Assembly: GCF_000369525.1 (NCBI RefSeq)
Contig: NZ_KB850072.1
Location: 1,362,760-1,426,759 of the forward strand
Length of the DNA stretch: 64,000 nucleotides
Direction: 5' to 3'
From: Acinetobacter higginsii
GTDB lineage: Bacteria; Pseudomonadota; Gammaproteobacteria; Pseudomonadales; Moraxellaceae
This document shows, one piece after another, positions 7,625 to 16,462 of this stretch (position 1 is its first letter; each line of letters starts with the position of its first letter). The position numbers were made by a program, and so were the translations under genes. The notes beneath the pieces were generated by a model that made no database searches, was not told the origin of the DNA, and saw nothing but the letters and a program-made list of their open reading frames with translations.

Positions 7625-8921
7625 AGTACCGCAACGGCCAGAGCTGAATGCGCTGTTTAAACTCCCCCCTAAAGATGCGATTGCATACTTGGAATCGAAA
7701 GGTTTTAAGATTGGCTGGGACTGGCACGAAACCCTTGATCATGCACATAGTCGAGCGTTCACCGTTGCCAAAGTTGCACGGGTGGATTTACTTCAAGATA
7801 TTAAAAGCTCATTGATTACCGCCTTGGAAAAAGGTCAAGGTCTGGAGCAATGGAAAGCATCTATTATTCCCACACTACGCGAAAAAGGCTGGTGGGGAAA
7901 ACAGACCGTAATCAATCCAGCTGGTATCGAGCAAACAGTGCAGCTTGGTAGTCCACGACGTTTAAAAACCATCTTTGATACCAACGTGCATAAGAGCTTG
8001 GCGGCTGGACGTTATAAAGGATTGATGGCATCAATTGACACTCGTCCTCTTTGGGAATGGGTGCATATTTCGATTACAAACCCACGCAAAGCACACTTAG
8101 CACGAAATGGTGAGACACGTTATTACGATGATCCGTTTTGGCTCTATGCCTACCCACCAACAGAGTTTGGTTGTAAATGTACAGTACGTGGCCGTCGCGT
8201 AAGTGACGTTGAGCGTTTAGGTTTACGGCAAGTCGAAACTTTGCCTGAAGATATTGAACAGCTCCAAGTCGTGATTGGTAAAAGTAGTTTTACAGGTCAG
8301 GATGCGGTGGCTCTCCGGACACGCATTCGTGTTCGTCAAAATGATGGTCAAGTGACTTACTTCTCTCCAGCAGCTGGCTTTAACAGTCATCCAGCGTCGA
8401 GCTATTTACTTGATACAGAATTGACTAAACGTGCGGCTGATCTCGTGGGGGCACAGTTAGCAATTCAGCAAGTTCAACAGATTTTATTGAGTCCGCCACG
8501 AATTAAGGCGCATGAGGCTTTTGTCAAAAACAGTTTAAACTTTGCCAAACCCCAAAATATGACCAGCACGGTTGGTGTTGTTGGCATGGATGATATTAAA
8601 ACTCTGACTGCAAAAAATATTGCAGTTGAAAGTCCAATTATGACGGTTTCGGATCGCTTGTTAGTTGGTCAAACTACAAATGCACTAAGCACTGAAGAAT
8701 GGCTGGCATTACCAAAGCTACTTCAGCAGATTCAAAAAGTCTTATGGGATAGTAAAAAACGTCAGATGGCGTTCGTTGTACCCGTTTTGGATGACGCTGG
8801 ACAGAAAGTAATTCGAGTATCAGTACAATCCAAAGATGGCGTTATGGAAGTGACCGACATTGCAAAAGTATCAAGCAAGTCACTGATGACAAACTTTGAA
8901 TTGATCCGAGGTAATGAATGA
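7617..8921 (+). CDS. Phage head morphogenesis protein (Mu gp30/F-like)
   Basis: 434 aa, a minor head protein needed for capsid assembly and injection. The Mu F / SPP1 gp7 signature is clear at about residues 140-195: WEWVHISITNPRKAHLARNG, then a Pro-rich YPPTEFGCKCTVRGRRVS containing the conserved Cys pair. The C-terminal about 100 residues (from EEWLALPKLL to the end) resemble the nuclease-like tail domains often attached to these proteins, though I cannot place catalytic residues. I chose ATG 7617 because AGAGG lies 6 nt upstream; the frame is open from 7602. Confidence 0.88.
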   Translation: MAKVPQRPELNALFKLPPKDAIAYLESKGFKIGWDWHETLDHAHSRAFTVAKVARVDLLQDIKSSLITALEKGQGLEQWKASIIPTLREKGWWGKQTVINPAGIEQTVQLGSPRRLKTIFDTNVHKSLAAGRYKGLMASIDTRPLWEWVHISITNPRKAHLARNGETRYYDDPFWLYAYPPTEFGCKCTVRGRRVSDVERLGLRQVETLPEDIEQLQVVIGKSSFTGQDAVALRTRIRVRQNDGQVTYFSPAAGFNSHPASSYLLDTELTKRAADLVGAQLAIQQVQQILLSPPRIKAHEAFVKNSLNFAKPQNMTSTVGVVGMDDIKTLTAKNIAVESPIMTVSDRLLVGQTTNALSTEEWLALPKLLQQIQKVLWDSKKRQMAFVVPVLDDAGQKVIRVSVQSKDGVMEVTDIAKVSSKSLMTNFELIRGNE

Positions 8922-9412
8922 CTGCTATCAAAATCAATGATGAGATGTTGGCGGATCGCTTGCTGCAAGTAGGTCGTCGTTTGACTAATGCGAGTCCTTT
9001 GGCGGCTGCAATTGCTGCATCATTGGGAACGGTTGTTGATGAAAACTTTGAACAACAAGGTCGCCCCAAGTGGGCTGGCCGCAAACCGTCAACAATTAAA
9101 ATTTATGAATATAAAGGTTACAGCTACGGTGGTATCTTGCATCGTTCTGGTGATCTTCGATCAAGAGTTGTAACCAGCCATACCAAAGATGAAGCCATCA
9201 TTAGCAACAATATGCCTTATGCCGCTGCCATGCATTTCGGTATTAAAAAAGGCGCTTCAGGAAGAACAAAGCGTGGTGCACCAATTCCATTCGGCGATAT
9301 TGAGCCAAGGATGTTTATGCCGATGGATACTGAAGGAAATTTGCAAACTGAAGCTGAACAAGAGATTTTCTTTGATGTAGATCATTATTGGCAAAAGATT
9401 TTTAATCCCTAA
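8918..9412 (+). CDS. Phage virion morphogenesis protein (Mu gpG-like)
   Basis: 164 aa. The gpG family is a tail-completion or virion-morphogenesis factor encoded after gp30 in Mu. It shows the usual early ASLGTVVDENFEQQGRPKWAG and later MPYAAAMHFGIKKGASGRTK ... PRMFMPMDTEG segments, with the final hydrophobic IFFDVDHYW. Its ATGA start overlaps the gp30 stop by 4 nt. It is the last gene of its block and is followed by a late-promoter element. Confidence 0.85.
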   Translation: MTAIKINDEMLADRLLQVGRRLTNASPLAAAIAASLGTVVDENFEQQGRPKWAGRKPSTIKIYEYKGYSYGGILHRSGDLRSRVVTSHTKDEAIISNNMPYAAAMHFGIKKGASGRTKRGAPIPFGDIEPRMFMPMDTEGNLQTEAEQEIFFDVDHYWQKIFNP

Positions 9413-9421
9413 AAAATAAAC

Positions 9422-9440
9422 GGAAGCCTTTCCGCCTAAT
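9422..9440 (+). promoter_or_regulatory. Late-promoter-like element, copy 3
   Basis: GGAAGCCTTTCCGCCTAAT, preceded by ATAAAC. It heads the capsid block (protease onward). The distance to the start codon is 32 nt, shorter than the 52-56 nt of the other four copies. Confidence 0.6.
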
Positions 9441-9449
9441 AAAAAGAAA

Positions 9450-9470
9450 CTGGCAGTGCGATGCTGCCAG
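9450..9470 (+). repeat. Hairpin abutting the protease start codon
   Basis: CTGGCAG (9450-9456) and CTGCCAG (9464-9470) form a perfect 7-bp stem with a 7-nt loop, ending 1 nt before ATG 9472. No Shine-Dalgarno is evident outside it. Confidence 0.5.
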
Positions 9471-9471
9471 C

Positions 9472-10548
9472 ATGAAAAAGACCTTATTAGTAGCCGCGTG
9501 CTCATTCGCCATTGATGCGACATCGACTTACCTCGTTTTGATTCCTGAAGGAATCTTTCGTGGTATCGATGGTCGTCCTACCGATGCCCCACACTGGGAA
9601 CTTACTCCAGAACGTGGTCGTCAAATTGCTGCTGCATTAAATCAGCGTTCTATCGATCTAGTGGTGGACTATGAACACGCGACTTTAAAAGCTCAAGAGT
9701 CTGGTGATCCTGCACCAGCGTCTGGTTGGCTCAAGCCTGCTGGATTCCAATATGTAGATGGAGTTGGACTATGTAGCACTCAATTTGAATGGACTGAAAA
9801 AGCCAAGGGATATATCGAGGCTAAGGAATATAAATACACTTCGCCTGTTTTCTTCTACAACCAAGCTGGTGAAGTCCTCGGACTTCATAGCTTCGCCTTA
9901 ACCAATACTCCGAATTTAGACACCTTGCCCGAAGCACGTCTTGCTGCTGCGGCTCAGGACTTTTTGTCTCAACACTCCAACGAGGACTCAACAATGAAAG
10001 AGTTTTTAGAACTCATGCGTAAGCGTCTAGGGCTGCCTGAAACAGCCACAGAAGAAGAGATTTTTACTGCCGCCAATAGTGCATTTGCACAGATTGATGG
10101 TGCTTATGGAACAACTCTGTCAGCTGGTCAAACTTTTACTGATGCTTTTGGAAAAGCAATTGAAGTAAAGACTGCCGCCAATAGCCAAGCACCTGATCTG
10201 ACTCAATATGTACCGATTGCGGTTTATCAAGAAGCAATTGCCAGCGCGACAGCTGTAGCTGCGAATGCTGCCAGCAAAGAATTAGACGACCTCATTGTTG
10301 CCGCTTGTTCGGATGGTCGTTTGACGGGTGATGCAACCATTAATTGGGCAAAAGATCAGGCAAAGACCAATCCTGAGTTTATTAAAAAACATATTGAAAG
10401 CCTGCCAAAAATTGCAGCTTTGAATCAAAAACAAACAACAACTGTGAACCTCGCTGGCAATAACCAACAAGGTGGTGGTCAAGCACATTCCCCTGAAGCT
10501 TTAGCCGTTGCAGCACAAATGGGGATTGATTTAGGAGCTACAACATAA
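9472..10548 (+). CDS. Phage prohead protease with C-terminal scaffold (Mu gpI-like)
   Basis: 358 aa. The N-terminal half is the Mu I protease family: LIPEGIFRGIDGRP, then DLVVDYEHATLKAQESG (about residues 60-76) with the conserved His, then APASGWLKPAGFQ and the SPVFFYNQAGEVLGLHSFALTN block. The C-terminal half from about residue 175 is Ala/Gln-rich and helical, as in scaffolding proteins. A second in-frame start at 9994 probably makes the scaffold alone. It ends in a 1-nt overlap with the decoration protein. Confidence 0.88.
   Translation: MKKTLLVAACSFAIDATSTYLVLIPEGIFRGIDGRPTDAPHWELTPERGRQIAAALNQRSIDLVVDYEHATLKAQESGDPAPASGWLKPAGFQYVDGVGLCSTQFEWTEKAKGYIEAKEYKYTSPVFFYNQAGEVLGLHSFALTNTPNLDTLPEARLAAAAQDFLSQHSNEDSTMKEFLELMRKRLGLPETATEEEIFTAANSAFAQIDGAYGTTLSAGQTFTDAFGKAIEVKTAANSQAPDLTQYVPIAVYQEAIASATAVAANAASKELDDLIVAACSDGRLTGDATINWAKDQAKTNPEFIKKHIESLPKIAALNQKQTTTVNLAGNNQQGGGQAHSPEALAVAAQMGIDLGATT
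9994..10548 (+). CDS. Nested scaffold protein from an internal start (Mu gpZ-like)
   Basis: ATG 9994 is in frame with the protease and is preceded by CGAGGA (9981-9986) at suitable spacing. It would give a 184-aa protein beginning MKEFLELMRKRLGLPE, made only of the Ala/Gln-rich helical scaffold region. Mu makes its scaffold gpZ from the I gene in this way. The start site is seen in the sequence; its use is inferred. Confidence 0.6.
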   Translation: MKEFLELMRKRLGLPETATEEEIFTAANSAFAQIDGAYGTTLSAGQTFTDAFGKAIEVKTAANSQAPDLTQYVPIAVYQEAIASATAVAANAASKELDDLIVAACSDGRLTGDATINWAKDQAKTNPEFIKKHIESLPKIAALNQKQTTTVNLAGNNQQGGGQAHSPEALAVAAQMGIDLGATT

Positions 10549-10958
10549 TGAGCAGCATTTTAAATCAGGAAGAACGTCAAACCCCGTTCCGTGAAAAGGG
10601 TTTGTTTGGTGTACCAGTCAAAGCTGGTGCCGTCATTGTAGCTGGCTTTGCCGCTGCTGTAGATGCTACGGGTTATGCCGTGCCAGTCACTGTCAATGCT
10701 GATCTGACTTATTTAGGTCGTTATGAAGACAGCGTCGACAACACTGCTGGTTCAAATGGCGATGTGTATGTGTTGGTGCGTAATGATTGTGCTTTCCAGT
10801 TTGCTAACAGTACATCTGACCCTGTAACGCAAGCTTCCTTTGGTAAGCCTTGCTTTTTACAAGATGGGCAAACAGTTGCTGAAACGGATGCTGGTGGAAC
10901 GTTGTCTCCAGCTGGTCGTGTCGTTGGTATTGATGAAAATGGAGTATGGGTAGAATGA
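10548..10958 (+). CDS. Putative capsid decoration/cement protein
   Basis: 136 aa, rich in Gly, Ala, Val and Thr, with beta-strand character (PVKAGAVIVAGFAAAVDATG ... LGRYEDSVDNTAGSNGDVYVLV ... VVGIDENGVWVE). Size, composition and its place between protease/scaffold and major capsid match small head-stabilising proteins of Mu-like and DUF2190-type phages. It overlaps both neighbours by a few bases. The name is positional; I see no unique motif. Confidence 0.6.
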   Translation: MSSILNQEERQTPFREKGLFGVPVKAGAVIVAGFAAAVDATGYAVPVTVNADLTYLGRYEDSVDNTAGSNGDVYVLVRNDCAFQFANSTSDPVTQASFGKPCFLQDGQTVAETDAGGTLSPAGRVVGIDENGVWVE

Positions 10959-11863
10959 ACGTAAACGGTGCAGCACTTAACGCAATCTTTTTAAACCTGA
11001 AGACAGTTTATAACAATGCACTAAATGATGTCGTTGTTGAATATCCAGCTATTGCAATGGTAGTGCCTAGTAATGGTGCTTATGTTGATTATCGCTGGTT
11101 AGAAAACTTTCCACAGATGAAAGAATGGATCGGCAAAAAACACATTACTAAGCTTGCAGAATATGACTATGTCATCCGCAACAAAGATTTCTCCGCAACG
11201 ATTGAAGTGCGTCGAAACGATATTGAAGATGATCAACTTGGCATCTACAAGCCTCAAGCAGAATCGGCTGCATGGTCGGCTAAGCAACACCCTGACGAAT
11301 TGGTTTTTGAAGCTGTAAATAAAGCATTTTCTGCAAAATGCTATGACGGCCAAGCCATGATTTCGACCAGTCATAAAGTGGGTAAAACCACCGTCAGCAA
11401 CAAAGGCACAAAAAAACTTTCAATTGAAACTTTAGCCAAAGCTCAAGCTTCATTTGGTGCTGCTCGTACAGCAATGCGCAAATTTAAGGATGAATCAGGT
11501 CGACCACTTAATATCACTCCAACAACGCTATTAGTGCCAGCTGCGCTTGAAGATATTGCTAACGCTTTGGTCACTGTAGATCGTCTTGAAGATGGCAAGC
11601 CAAACCCGTACAAAGGCACAGCTAAGGTTCAAGTGTCTGCTCGTTTGACTGATGACAATGCATGGTTCTTGTTGGACACCACCAAGCCAGTGAAACCATT
11701 TGTTTATCAGGTGCGTAAAAAACCAGTATTCGTTCAGCAAACCAGCATGGAATCACCTTCTGTATTTATGGAAGGCGTTTTCTACTTTGGTGTCGAGTCA
11801 CGTGGTGCAGCTGGTTATGGTTTCTGGCAAACGGTCTATGGATCGACTGGCGCGGAGGCATAA
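10955..11863 (+). CDS. Major capsid protein (Mu gpT-like)
   Basis: 302 aa. The Mu-like head subunit family is recognisable from VNGAALNAIFLNLKTVYNNAL at the N-terminus, WLENFPQMKEWIGKKH (about residues 50-66), YDVIRNKDFSATIEVRRNDIEDD-type sequence around 74-95 and the C-terminal VFMEGVFYFGVESRGAAGYG. ATG 10955 forms an ATGA overlap with the preceding stop and lies 10 nt from GGAG. ATG 10946 is only 1 nt from the same GGAG, so it is less likely. Confidence 0.92.
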   Translation: MNVNGAALNAIFLNLKTVYNNALNDVVVEYPAIAMVVPSNGAYVDYRWLENFPQMKEWIGKKHITKLAEYDYVIRNKDFSATIEVRRNDIEDDQLGIYKPQAESAAWSAKQHPDELVFEAVNKAFSAKCYDGQAMISTSHKVGKTTVSNKGTKKLSIETLAKAQASFGAARTAMRKFKDESGRPLNITPTTLLVPAALEDIANALVTVDRLEDGKPNPYKGTAKVQVSARLTDDNAWFLLDTTKPVKPFVYQVRKKPVFVQQTSMESPSVFMEGVFYFGVESRGAAGYGFWQTVYGSTGAEA

Positions 11864-11866
11864 ACC

Positions 11867-12295
11867 ATGTATGTAACGGCAGAGGCAATGATTGCCAAGT
11901 TTGGTGAGCGTGAAATCATTCAGCTCACTGACAATGAGGCTCCTTATCAAGACGTAATCAACTATGACAAGTTGAATGCGGCAATGAATGCAGCAAACAG
12001 TGAAATAGATGGATCTGTTATGGGGCGCTATAAACTGCCGTTACAAGTTGTTCCACCATTTTTAATCAGTCTTGGTTGTGACTTGGCTCGTTACTACGCT
12101 TGTACACGTGGAGTTGTTGAAAACGATCCTATTAAGGTTCGCTATGAAGATGGCTGCAAAAAACTTAAAGCCATTAGTAAAGGTGAAATTGGTTTAGGTG
12201 GTGCGCCAGCTGGCGAGTCTGCTCCAACTGAGTCTTCATCGAATAACGTTATTTTTAGCGTTGGTCGTCGTGATTTTGGAGGTCGTGGATGGTAG
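11867..12295 (+). CDS. DUF1320 family protein (Mu gp36-like, head-tail connector)
   Basis: 142 aa. DUF1320 is marked by MYVTAEAMIAKFGEREIIQLTD at the start, NAANSEIDGSVMGRYKLPL near the middle and CDLARYYACTRG. This family lies after the capsid gene in Mu-like phages and is taken as a head-completion or connector protein. GGAGG stands 8 nt before the ATG. It overlaps the next gene by 7 nt. Confidence 0.85.
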   Translation: MYVTAEAMIAKFGEREIIQLTDNEAPYQDVINYDKLNAAMNAANSEIDGSVMGRYKLPLQVVPPFLISLGCDLARYYACTRGVVENDPIKVRYEDGCKKLKAISKGEIGLGGAPAGESAPTESSSNNVIFSVGRRDFGGRGW

Positions 12296-12903
12296 ACCTT
12301 AATCTTTCAATTGTTGAACAAGGCATCAAGGATGTCTTAGCTCAACAAGTTAAAAACAAAATCTGGGATTGGATTCGGGAAATCAAAACCTATGGTGGTG
12401 AGTTTGATGATGGGACGCTTGCTTGGGTTGAAACTTTTCCAGCAATTTGGGTGACCTTTCAAGGTTCTGGTACGCCTGAAAAAATCTCAAATGATAAGAC
12501 CAAGTATCCAGTCACTTTTGTGGTTTTAGCCGGTGCTCGTTCACTAAGGAATGAAGAAGCTCAGCGGCATGGCGCTGGTCGTGACATTGGCACATATCTC
12601 ATGTTGTGGCACATCCAAAAGCTCTTGATTGGAAATGACCTGTCTTCAGTTGGTGTAACTGGCCTTGCATCACTCAGCCTTGGGCGTACTAAAACCATTT
12701 TTAACTCAAAAACGCGAAGTCATTCGATGAGCGTTCTATCTCAAGAATTTCATACTCATTTCACCATTACTGCTTCAGATCGCGTGCGCGAAGAAGAAGA
12801 AATAGATGCTGATTTGATCAGAATTAATGTCGACTATCACTTTGAGCCTGATGACGGCTTTAAGGATGAGTCTGATTTAATTGAATTAAAGGAAAATACT
12901 TAA
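12289..12903 (+). CDS. DUF1834/gp37-like tail completion protein
   Basis: 204 aa. The pattern of an early LAWVETFPAIWVTFQGSG, then TFVVLAGARSLRNEEAQRHG and a late beta-rich INVDYHFEPDD matches the gp37/DUF1834 group that lies between gp36 and the sheath in Mu-like phages, where it probably closes the tail at the head end. An upstream GGAGG, 6 nt from ATG, drives it. It overlaps gp36 by 7 nt and the next gene by 1 nt. Confidence 0.75.
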   Translation: MVDLNLSIVEQGIKDVLAQQVKNKIWDWIREIKTYGGEFDDGTLAWVETFPAIWVTFQGSGTPEKISNDKTKYPVTFVVLAGARSLRNEEAQRHGAGRDIGTYLMLWHIQKLLIGNDLSSVGVTGLASLSLGRTKTIFNSKTRSHSMSVLSQEFHTHFTITASDRVREEEEIDADLIRINVDYHFEPDDGFKDESDLIELKENT

Positions 12904-13247
12904 TGACTATTCCTCAAATCAAGACGCCAGGGAATTATCTGGAAGTAAATATCAATACCGTCCGTTTGGGTTTACCCCCCAACGATCATCGCGTGTTGTT
13001 TATTACAACTGACCCTAATGCAACTGAAGACATGCCAGTCAACCTCTATGACAAAGCGCAGGCAGACACGCATTATGGTGAAAACAGTCAAGCTGGACGC
13101 ATGATCACTGCTGCTATCAAAACCAATCGTTTTGTTGATGTGCAGGGTTATTCATTGAATCAATCAGTACCTCCACAGCTGATCACTACTGAATCAGGCC
13201 AAGGTTTAAATACTGAAGATGACGAAAATCTGAATACTGAGGGTTAA
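12903..13247 (+). CDS. Tail sheath, N-terminal fragment (Mu gpL-like)
   Basis: 114 aa. Residues 3-90 (IPQIKTPGNYLEVNINTVRL, then VLFITTDPN and AGRMITAAIKTNRFVDVQGYSL) correspond to the first 90 or so residues of Mu-type sheath proteins, which normally run on to 380-500 aa. Here the frame ends after ITTESGQGLNTEDDENLNTEG, a terminal tag style common in Acinetobacter phage proteins. The rest of the sheath core is a separate gene at 16463, after the tailspike cassette. Either two chains assemble together or the sheath is broken. AAGGAA stands 8 nt before the ATG. Confidence 0.75.
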   Translation: MTIPQIKTPGNYLEVNINTVRLGLPPNDHRVLFITTDPNATEDMPVNLYDKAQADTHYGENSQAGRMITAAIKTNRFVDVQGYSLNQSVPPQLITTESGQGLNTEDDENLNTEG

Positions 13248-13250
13248 TGT

Positions 13251-16200
13251 ATGACGGATGTTATCGATGTGGATATTGGCATTAAAATCAGTGAACTGAA
13301 TGAGACGGCAAGCTTTGGTGCAAATGATGTTATGCCTGTCGTCCAAGGAGGCATGACCCGTAAAATTAAAAGATCAAAAATTTTTGAAGCTTTTATTAAA
13401 GATTTGGGTTCTGCTGCACTGTCTTCAGTGAGTGATTTTGCTGGTGCTGGGGCACTCAATGAGCTGACTGAGCATGTAGATAATAAATCTGACGAGCAAA
13501 ATGAACGTATTGAACGTATTGAATATTCGATGTATTTAATGCGAAACAATGGTGTTTATAAGGCTTATCGTACCAAAGCTTTAATGATGGAAGACGCTGC
13601 TAATATCCCTGCCGATAGCATCACTGCTGTTGTAGACGACCCATCCAACGATGCTGAAAAAAACGACATTAATGGTCAATATCACTACGATGGACGTAAC
13701 TTCTTCAAGCTTCCTGACTTATTCATTCTTACAGAAAGCATGAAGAAATATGTTGAGAAAGTGGTCGAAGGTTTAAGTTTTGATGCAATTTATCAATTTA
13801 TTGAAGAGTTACTTGATATTGTTGCAGATGGTCAAGGCTGGACTGATTTACTTGTATCAACAGTTAACCACAGATCTCAACGTGAGAAAAATTTAGAATT
13901 TGCTACGCTTAAAGACTTTGCTGGTATTGATACCGCCGAGCAGCTCTACAATGCACTTTCTACAGATAAATTAATCGAGATTCGTGAAAACGTTTTAGTC
14001 AATTTAACGACTACAGATCAAGCCAGACGTGTTCTAAGCAAACTTGAAAATTTAATTGTGTGTGCTCCAACGACAATTACACTTCCTCCAATGGTTGTCG
14101 AGTTCAACTCGAATTACATCGCTAAGTACACAAAAGACCATGCACTTTTAAAAATTGTTGGAACTGAACCAATTGCTGCAACCATTAACTCTGTAGTCAG
14201 CGCTTCAGGTGGTGATGGCCTTTGGGATGTAACGTATGAGTTTGCAGATGCTTCAAATATCCAACTAAACGATTATATAAAGTTGGATAAAGTCGCTTGT
14301 GGATCGGCATGGTTTGAGTCAAGTCCAATCCGTAAAACTATGTTGGGCGAGTTGAATATTGGCATGAACAAAATGGGTACAGCGTCCACCAGCGGAAATA
14401 AAATCACGCTTAGTTCTGTTGGCCCGAATGGATTTCCAAGCAACTGGCTAGATGTTGGCGACCTAATTCACTTTAAAGGCCAAACTCGAAAAATCACAGC
14501 ATTCGACGATGCATTACGCACAATTACCGTAGCAACTGCATTTGATTCTGGAAGCGCTGAAGATGAGTTTGATACTGATTCGATCCGTTACCAGTGGTGG
14601 TATGTAACTAAACCTAATCAAGGGAAAATTAGTGTCGCAGGGTCTAATGTAACTGGCGTTGATACAAATTTTACAGCGATTGTAAATGATGGAGACATTA
14701 TTTTAGTCGATGGTTCTATGGTTCAAGTCAAATCAGTTGAAAGTGACACTCAATTAACGATCAATCTGAGCATGCATAATATTGCTTTGACGGATTATTC
14801 CGTCATTAAAGCTGGACTCATTGCTCATGAGGGAACTTGGAAAGTAACCGCAAAATCAGGAAATAACGTCACTGTTAAACTCAAGTGCTGGAATGGTTAT
14901 CACCCTGAAACGAATACAGTCGCAAATAAATTTGCAGGCTTTGCACCAACGGTCAAAGGTTGGAAAGGTGCAGACGTTAAAGTTATGAAAACTGTATTGA
15001 AGCAAAACCAATATGGTGGACATGGCTTTGCTGGAGAACAAGGCGGACAAGTACAGTTTATTAATAATATTGTGCTGGATGGGACAGTGTCTGGCACTGG
15101 AATTTTACTTAAGGGTGAAGGTGCTGCCTATGATGCGAAAAACTCAAATATCATCTTGGGAGCAAATGTTGCAGTATGCGGATTTAATTTCTCCGTGTGG
15201 GGGTTTAATAAATCACATATTCATTCCCCGTCCGCCCACTTCGTGGGTTCAAATTCGCATTCTGTGCATCTTGGCGATGGTGGTTCAGGGTATCTACGAG
15301 GCTCAGTTGTCGCTGGCGCAGGCGGAATGGGTGTATTCATTGCTGGAGGCTATGTCAGATTATCAACTTGTCGTCTAATTGGTTCTAAATCTCAAGCATT
15401 ACGTTCAGATGCTGGAGGCAATTATTACTCTGATTCAGGGTTCATTTATGGTAATGGCAGTCATGGAATTATGGCTGTCAATATTAGTGGTGGTCAGTTT
15501 GTGGATGGCTTCTCTCTGTGTAATGGCGGCAATGGAGTTAATACGCAAAATGGTGGATCAGGACGTTATACGAGATTATTGGCTGGATGTAATAAAAATC
15601 ATGGCATGTCATTTACTGCATCTGTAGTTGAAGCAGGACAATGCTGGACAACAGGTTCTGGCTCAGGCGCATTAACTGGTCGATCTGGCACAGTTGCAAA
15701 CAACTCACAAGTCGCATTGTTTGCAGGGACATCAACAGGAAACCCAAGCACGGGACTTTTGGCACTAGACGGTGCACGAGTTGCTTCGAGAAACTTTTAT
15801 ACAAGTAAAAATGGTCAATCAGGTGTGAGTTCGCAGCATCTTGCTCAGGTGATTGGTGTTGGTGGTTATGCTGAAGGAAATTATGGCCCGAACAATGTCG
15901 TTACATCGAATGGAGGAATTGTCACTGGGTTTGGCACGACACCGTCAGCTCAATTAAATGGCGCGATTCATACAGGTTACACAGCGCTATCAAATGGCGG
16001 TGTGATTACATTATCTAAAAGTACTTCTCTCGCTTATGTTTTTGGTGAGATCGAAATCTTTAATGCTGCAAATGCAGGTGTGAAAGGTAAAGCCGAGTTT
16101 AGAGCTGGAACAAGTCCAAACACTTCAAAAATTAGCGGACATGCAAATTTCGCGGTAACAACTGGAGTGATGGATGGAACAAATGGCCCTGCTGGAAATC

Positions 16201-16298
16201 TCATTGTCTCAACTCACACGGATGGAAAAATTTATATAGCTAACCAGACTGGATCAGCTATGACGATATCTTATCTTATTAAAGGTAATGTCTTATGA
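13251..16298 (+). CDS. Tailspike / receptor-binding protein with beta-helix, putative depolymerase
   Basis: 1015 aa. The N-terminus (IKISELNETASFGANDVMPV, then VQGGMTRKI) is the particle-anchoring type seen in Acinetobacter tailspikes. Residues 100-150 (NNGVYKAYRTKALMMEDAAN ... GQYHYDGRNFF) recur in such proteins. From about 560 to 900 the sequence becomes Gly/Ser/Asn-rich with short repeating strands, typical of a right-handed parallel beta-helix that binds or cleaves capsule. The C-terminus is a compact beta domain. GAGGG lies 8 nt before ATG. Its place inside the sheath locus is unusual; tailspikes normally sit after the baseplate genes. Enzyme activity is inferred. Confidence 0.82.
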   Translation: MTDVIDVDIGIKISELNETASFGANDVMPVVQGGMTRKIKRSKIFEAFIKDLGSAALSSVSDFAGAGALNELTEHVDNKSDEQNERIERIEYSMYLMRNNGVYKAYRTKALMMEDAANIPADSITAVVDDPSNDAEKNDINGQYHYDGRNFFKLPDLFILTESMKKYVEKVVEGLSFDAIYQFIEELLDIVADGQGWTDLLVSTVNHRSQREKNLEFATLKDFAGIDTAEQLYNALSTDKLIEIRENVLVNLTTTDQARRVLSKLENLIVCAPTTITLPPMVVEFNSNYIAKYTKDHALLKIVGTEPIAATINSVVSASGGDGLWDVTYEFADASNIQLNDYIKLDKVACGSAWFESSPIRKTMLGELNIGMNKMGTASTSGNKITLSSVGPNGFPSNWLDVGDLIHFKGQTRKITAFDDALRTITVATAFDSGSAEDEFDTDSIRYQWWYVTKPNQGKISVAGSNVTGVDTNFTAIVNDGDIILVDGSMVQVKSVESDTQLTINLSMHNIALTDYSVIKAGLIAHEGTWKVTAKSGNNVTVKLKCWNGYHPETNTVANKFAGFAPTVKGWKGADVKVMKTVLKQNQYGGHGFAGEQGGQVQFINNIVLDGTVSGTGILLKGEGAAYDAKNSNIILGANVAVCGFNFSVWGFNKSHIHSPSAHFVGSNSHSVHLGDGGSGYLRGSVVAGAGGMGVFIAGGYVRLSTCRLIGSKSQALRSDAGGNYYSDSGFIYGNGSHGIMAVNISGGQFVDGFSLCNGGNGVNTQNGGSGRYTRLLAGCNKNHGMSFTASVVEAGQCWTTGSGSGALTGRSGTVANNSQVALFAGTSTGNPSTGLLALDGARVASRNFYTSKNGQSGVSSQHLAQVIGVGGYAEGNYGPNNVVTSNGGIVTGFGTTPSAQLNGAIHTGYTALSNGGVITLSKSTSLAYVFGEIEIFNAANAGVKGKAEFRAGTSPNTSKISGHANFAVTTGVMDGTNGPAGNLIVSTHTDGKIYIANQTGSAMTISYLIKGNVL

Positions 16299-16453
16299 AT
16301 TATGAAGATTTTGAAATTGTATCTTGCAGAGAAGAAGCAACTGGAGATCGTATTCAAAAAATCTGCTTCATTACAGATGGGCAATACGAATATCAAGTGG
16401 TCTGCAAAAAAGAAGATGACCCAATCATGGTTTTTATAGAAGCAAATGCTTAG
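16295..16453 (+). CDS. Small tailspike-linked protein, 52 aa
   Basis: ATG 16295 overlaps the tailspike stop in an ATGA junction and the frame runs to TAG 16453. The product is acidic, begins MNYEDFEIVSCREEATGDRI and has three cysteines. No family is recognised. Translational coupling to the tailspike suggests a folding or attachment partner, comparable to small fibre-assembly proteins, but that is inference. Confidence 0.55.
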   Translation: MNYEDFEIVSCREEATGDRIQKICFITDGQYEYQVVCKKEDDPIMVFIEANA

Positions 16454-16462
16454 GATATCAAT

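Noticed and set aside
13245-13251. Frameshift joining the sheath N-terminal ORF to the tailspike
   Set aside because: The tailspike has its own ATG with GAGGG 8 nt upstream, and there is no slippery sequence at the junction.
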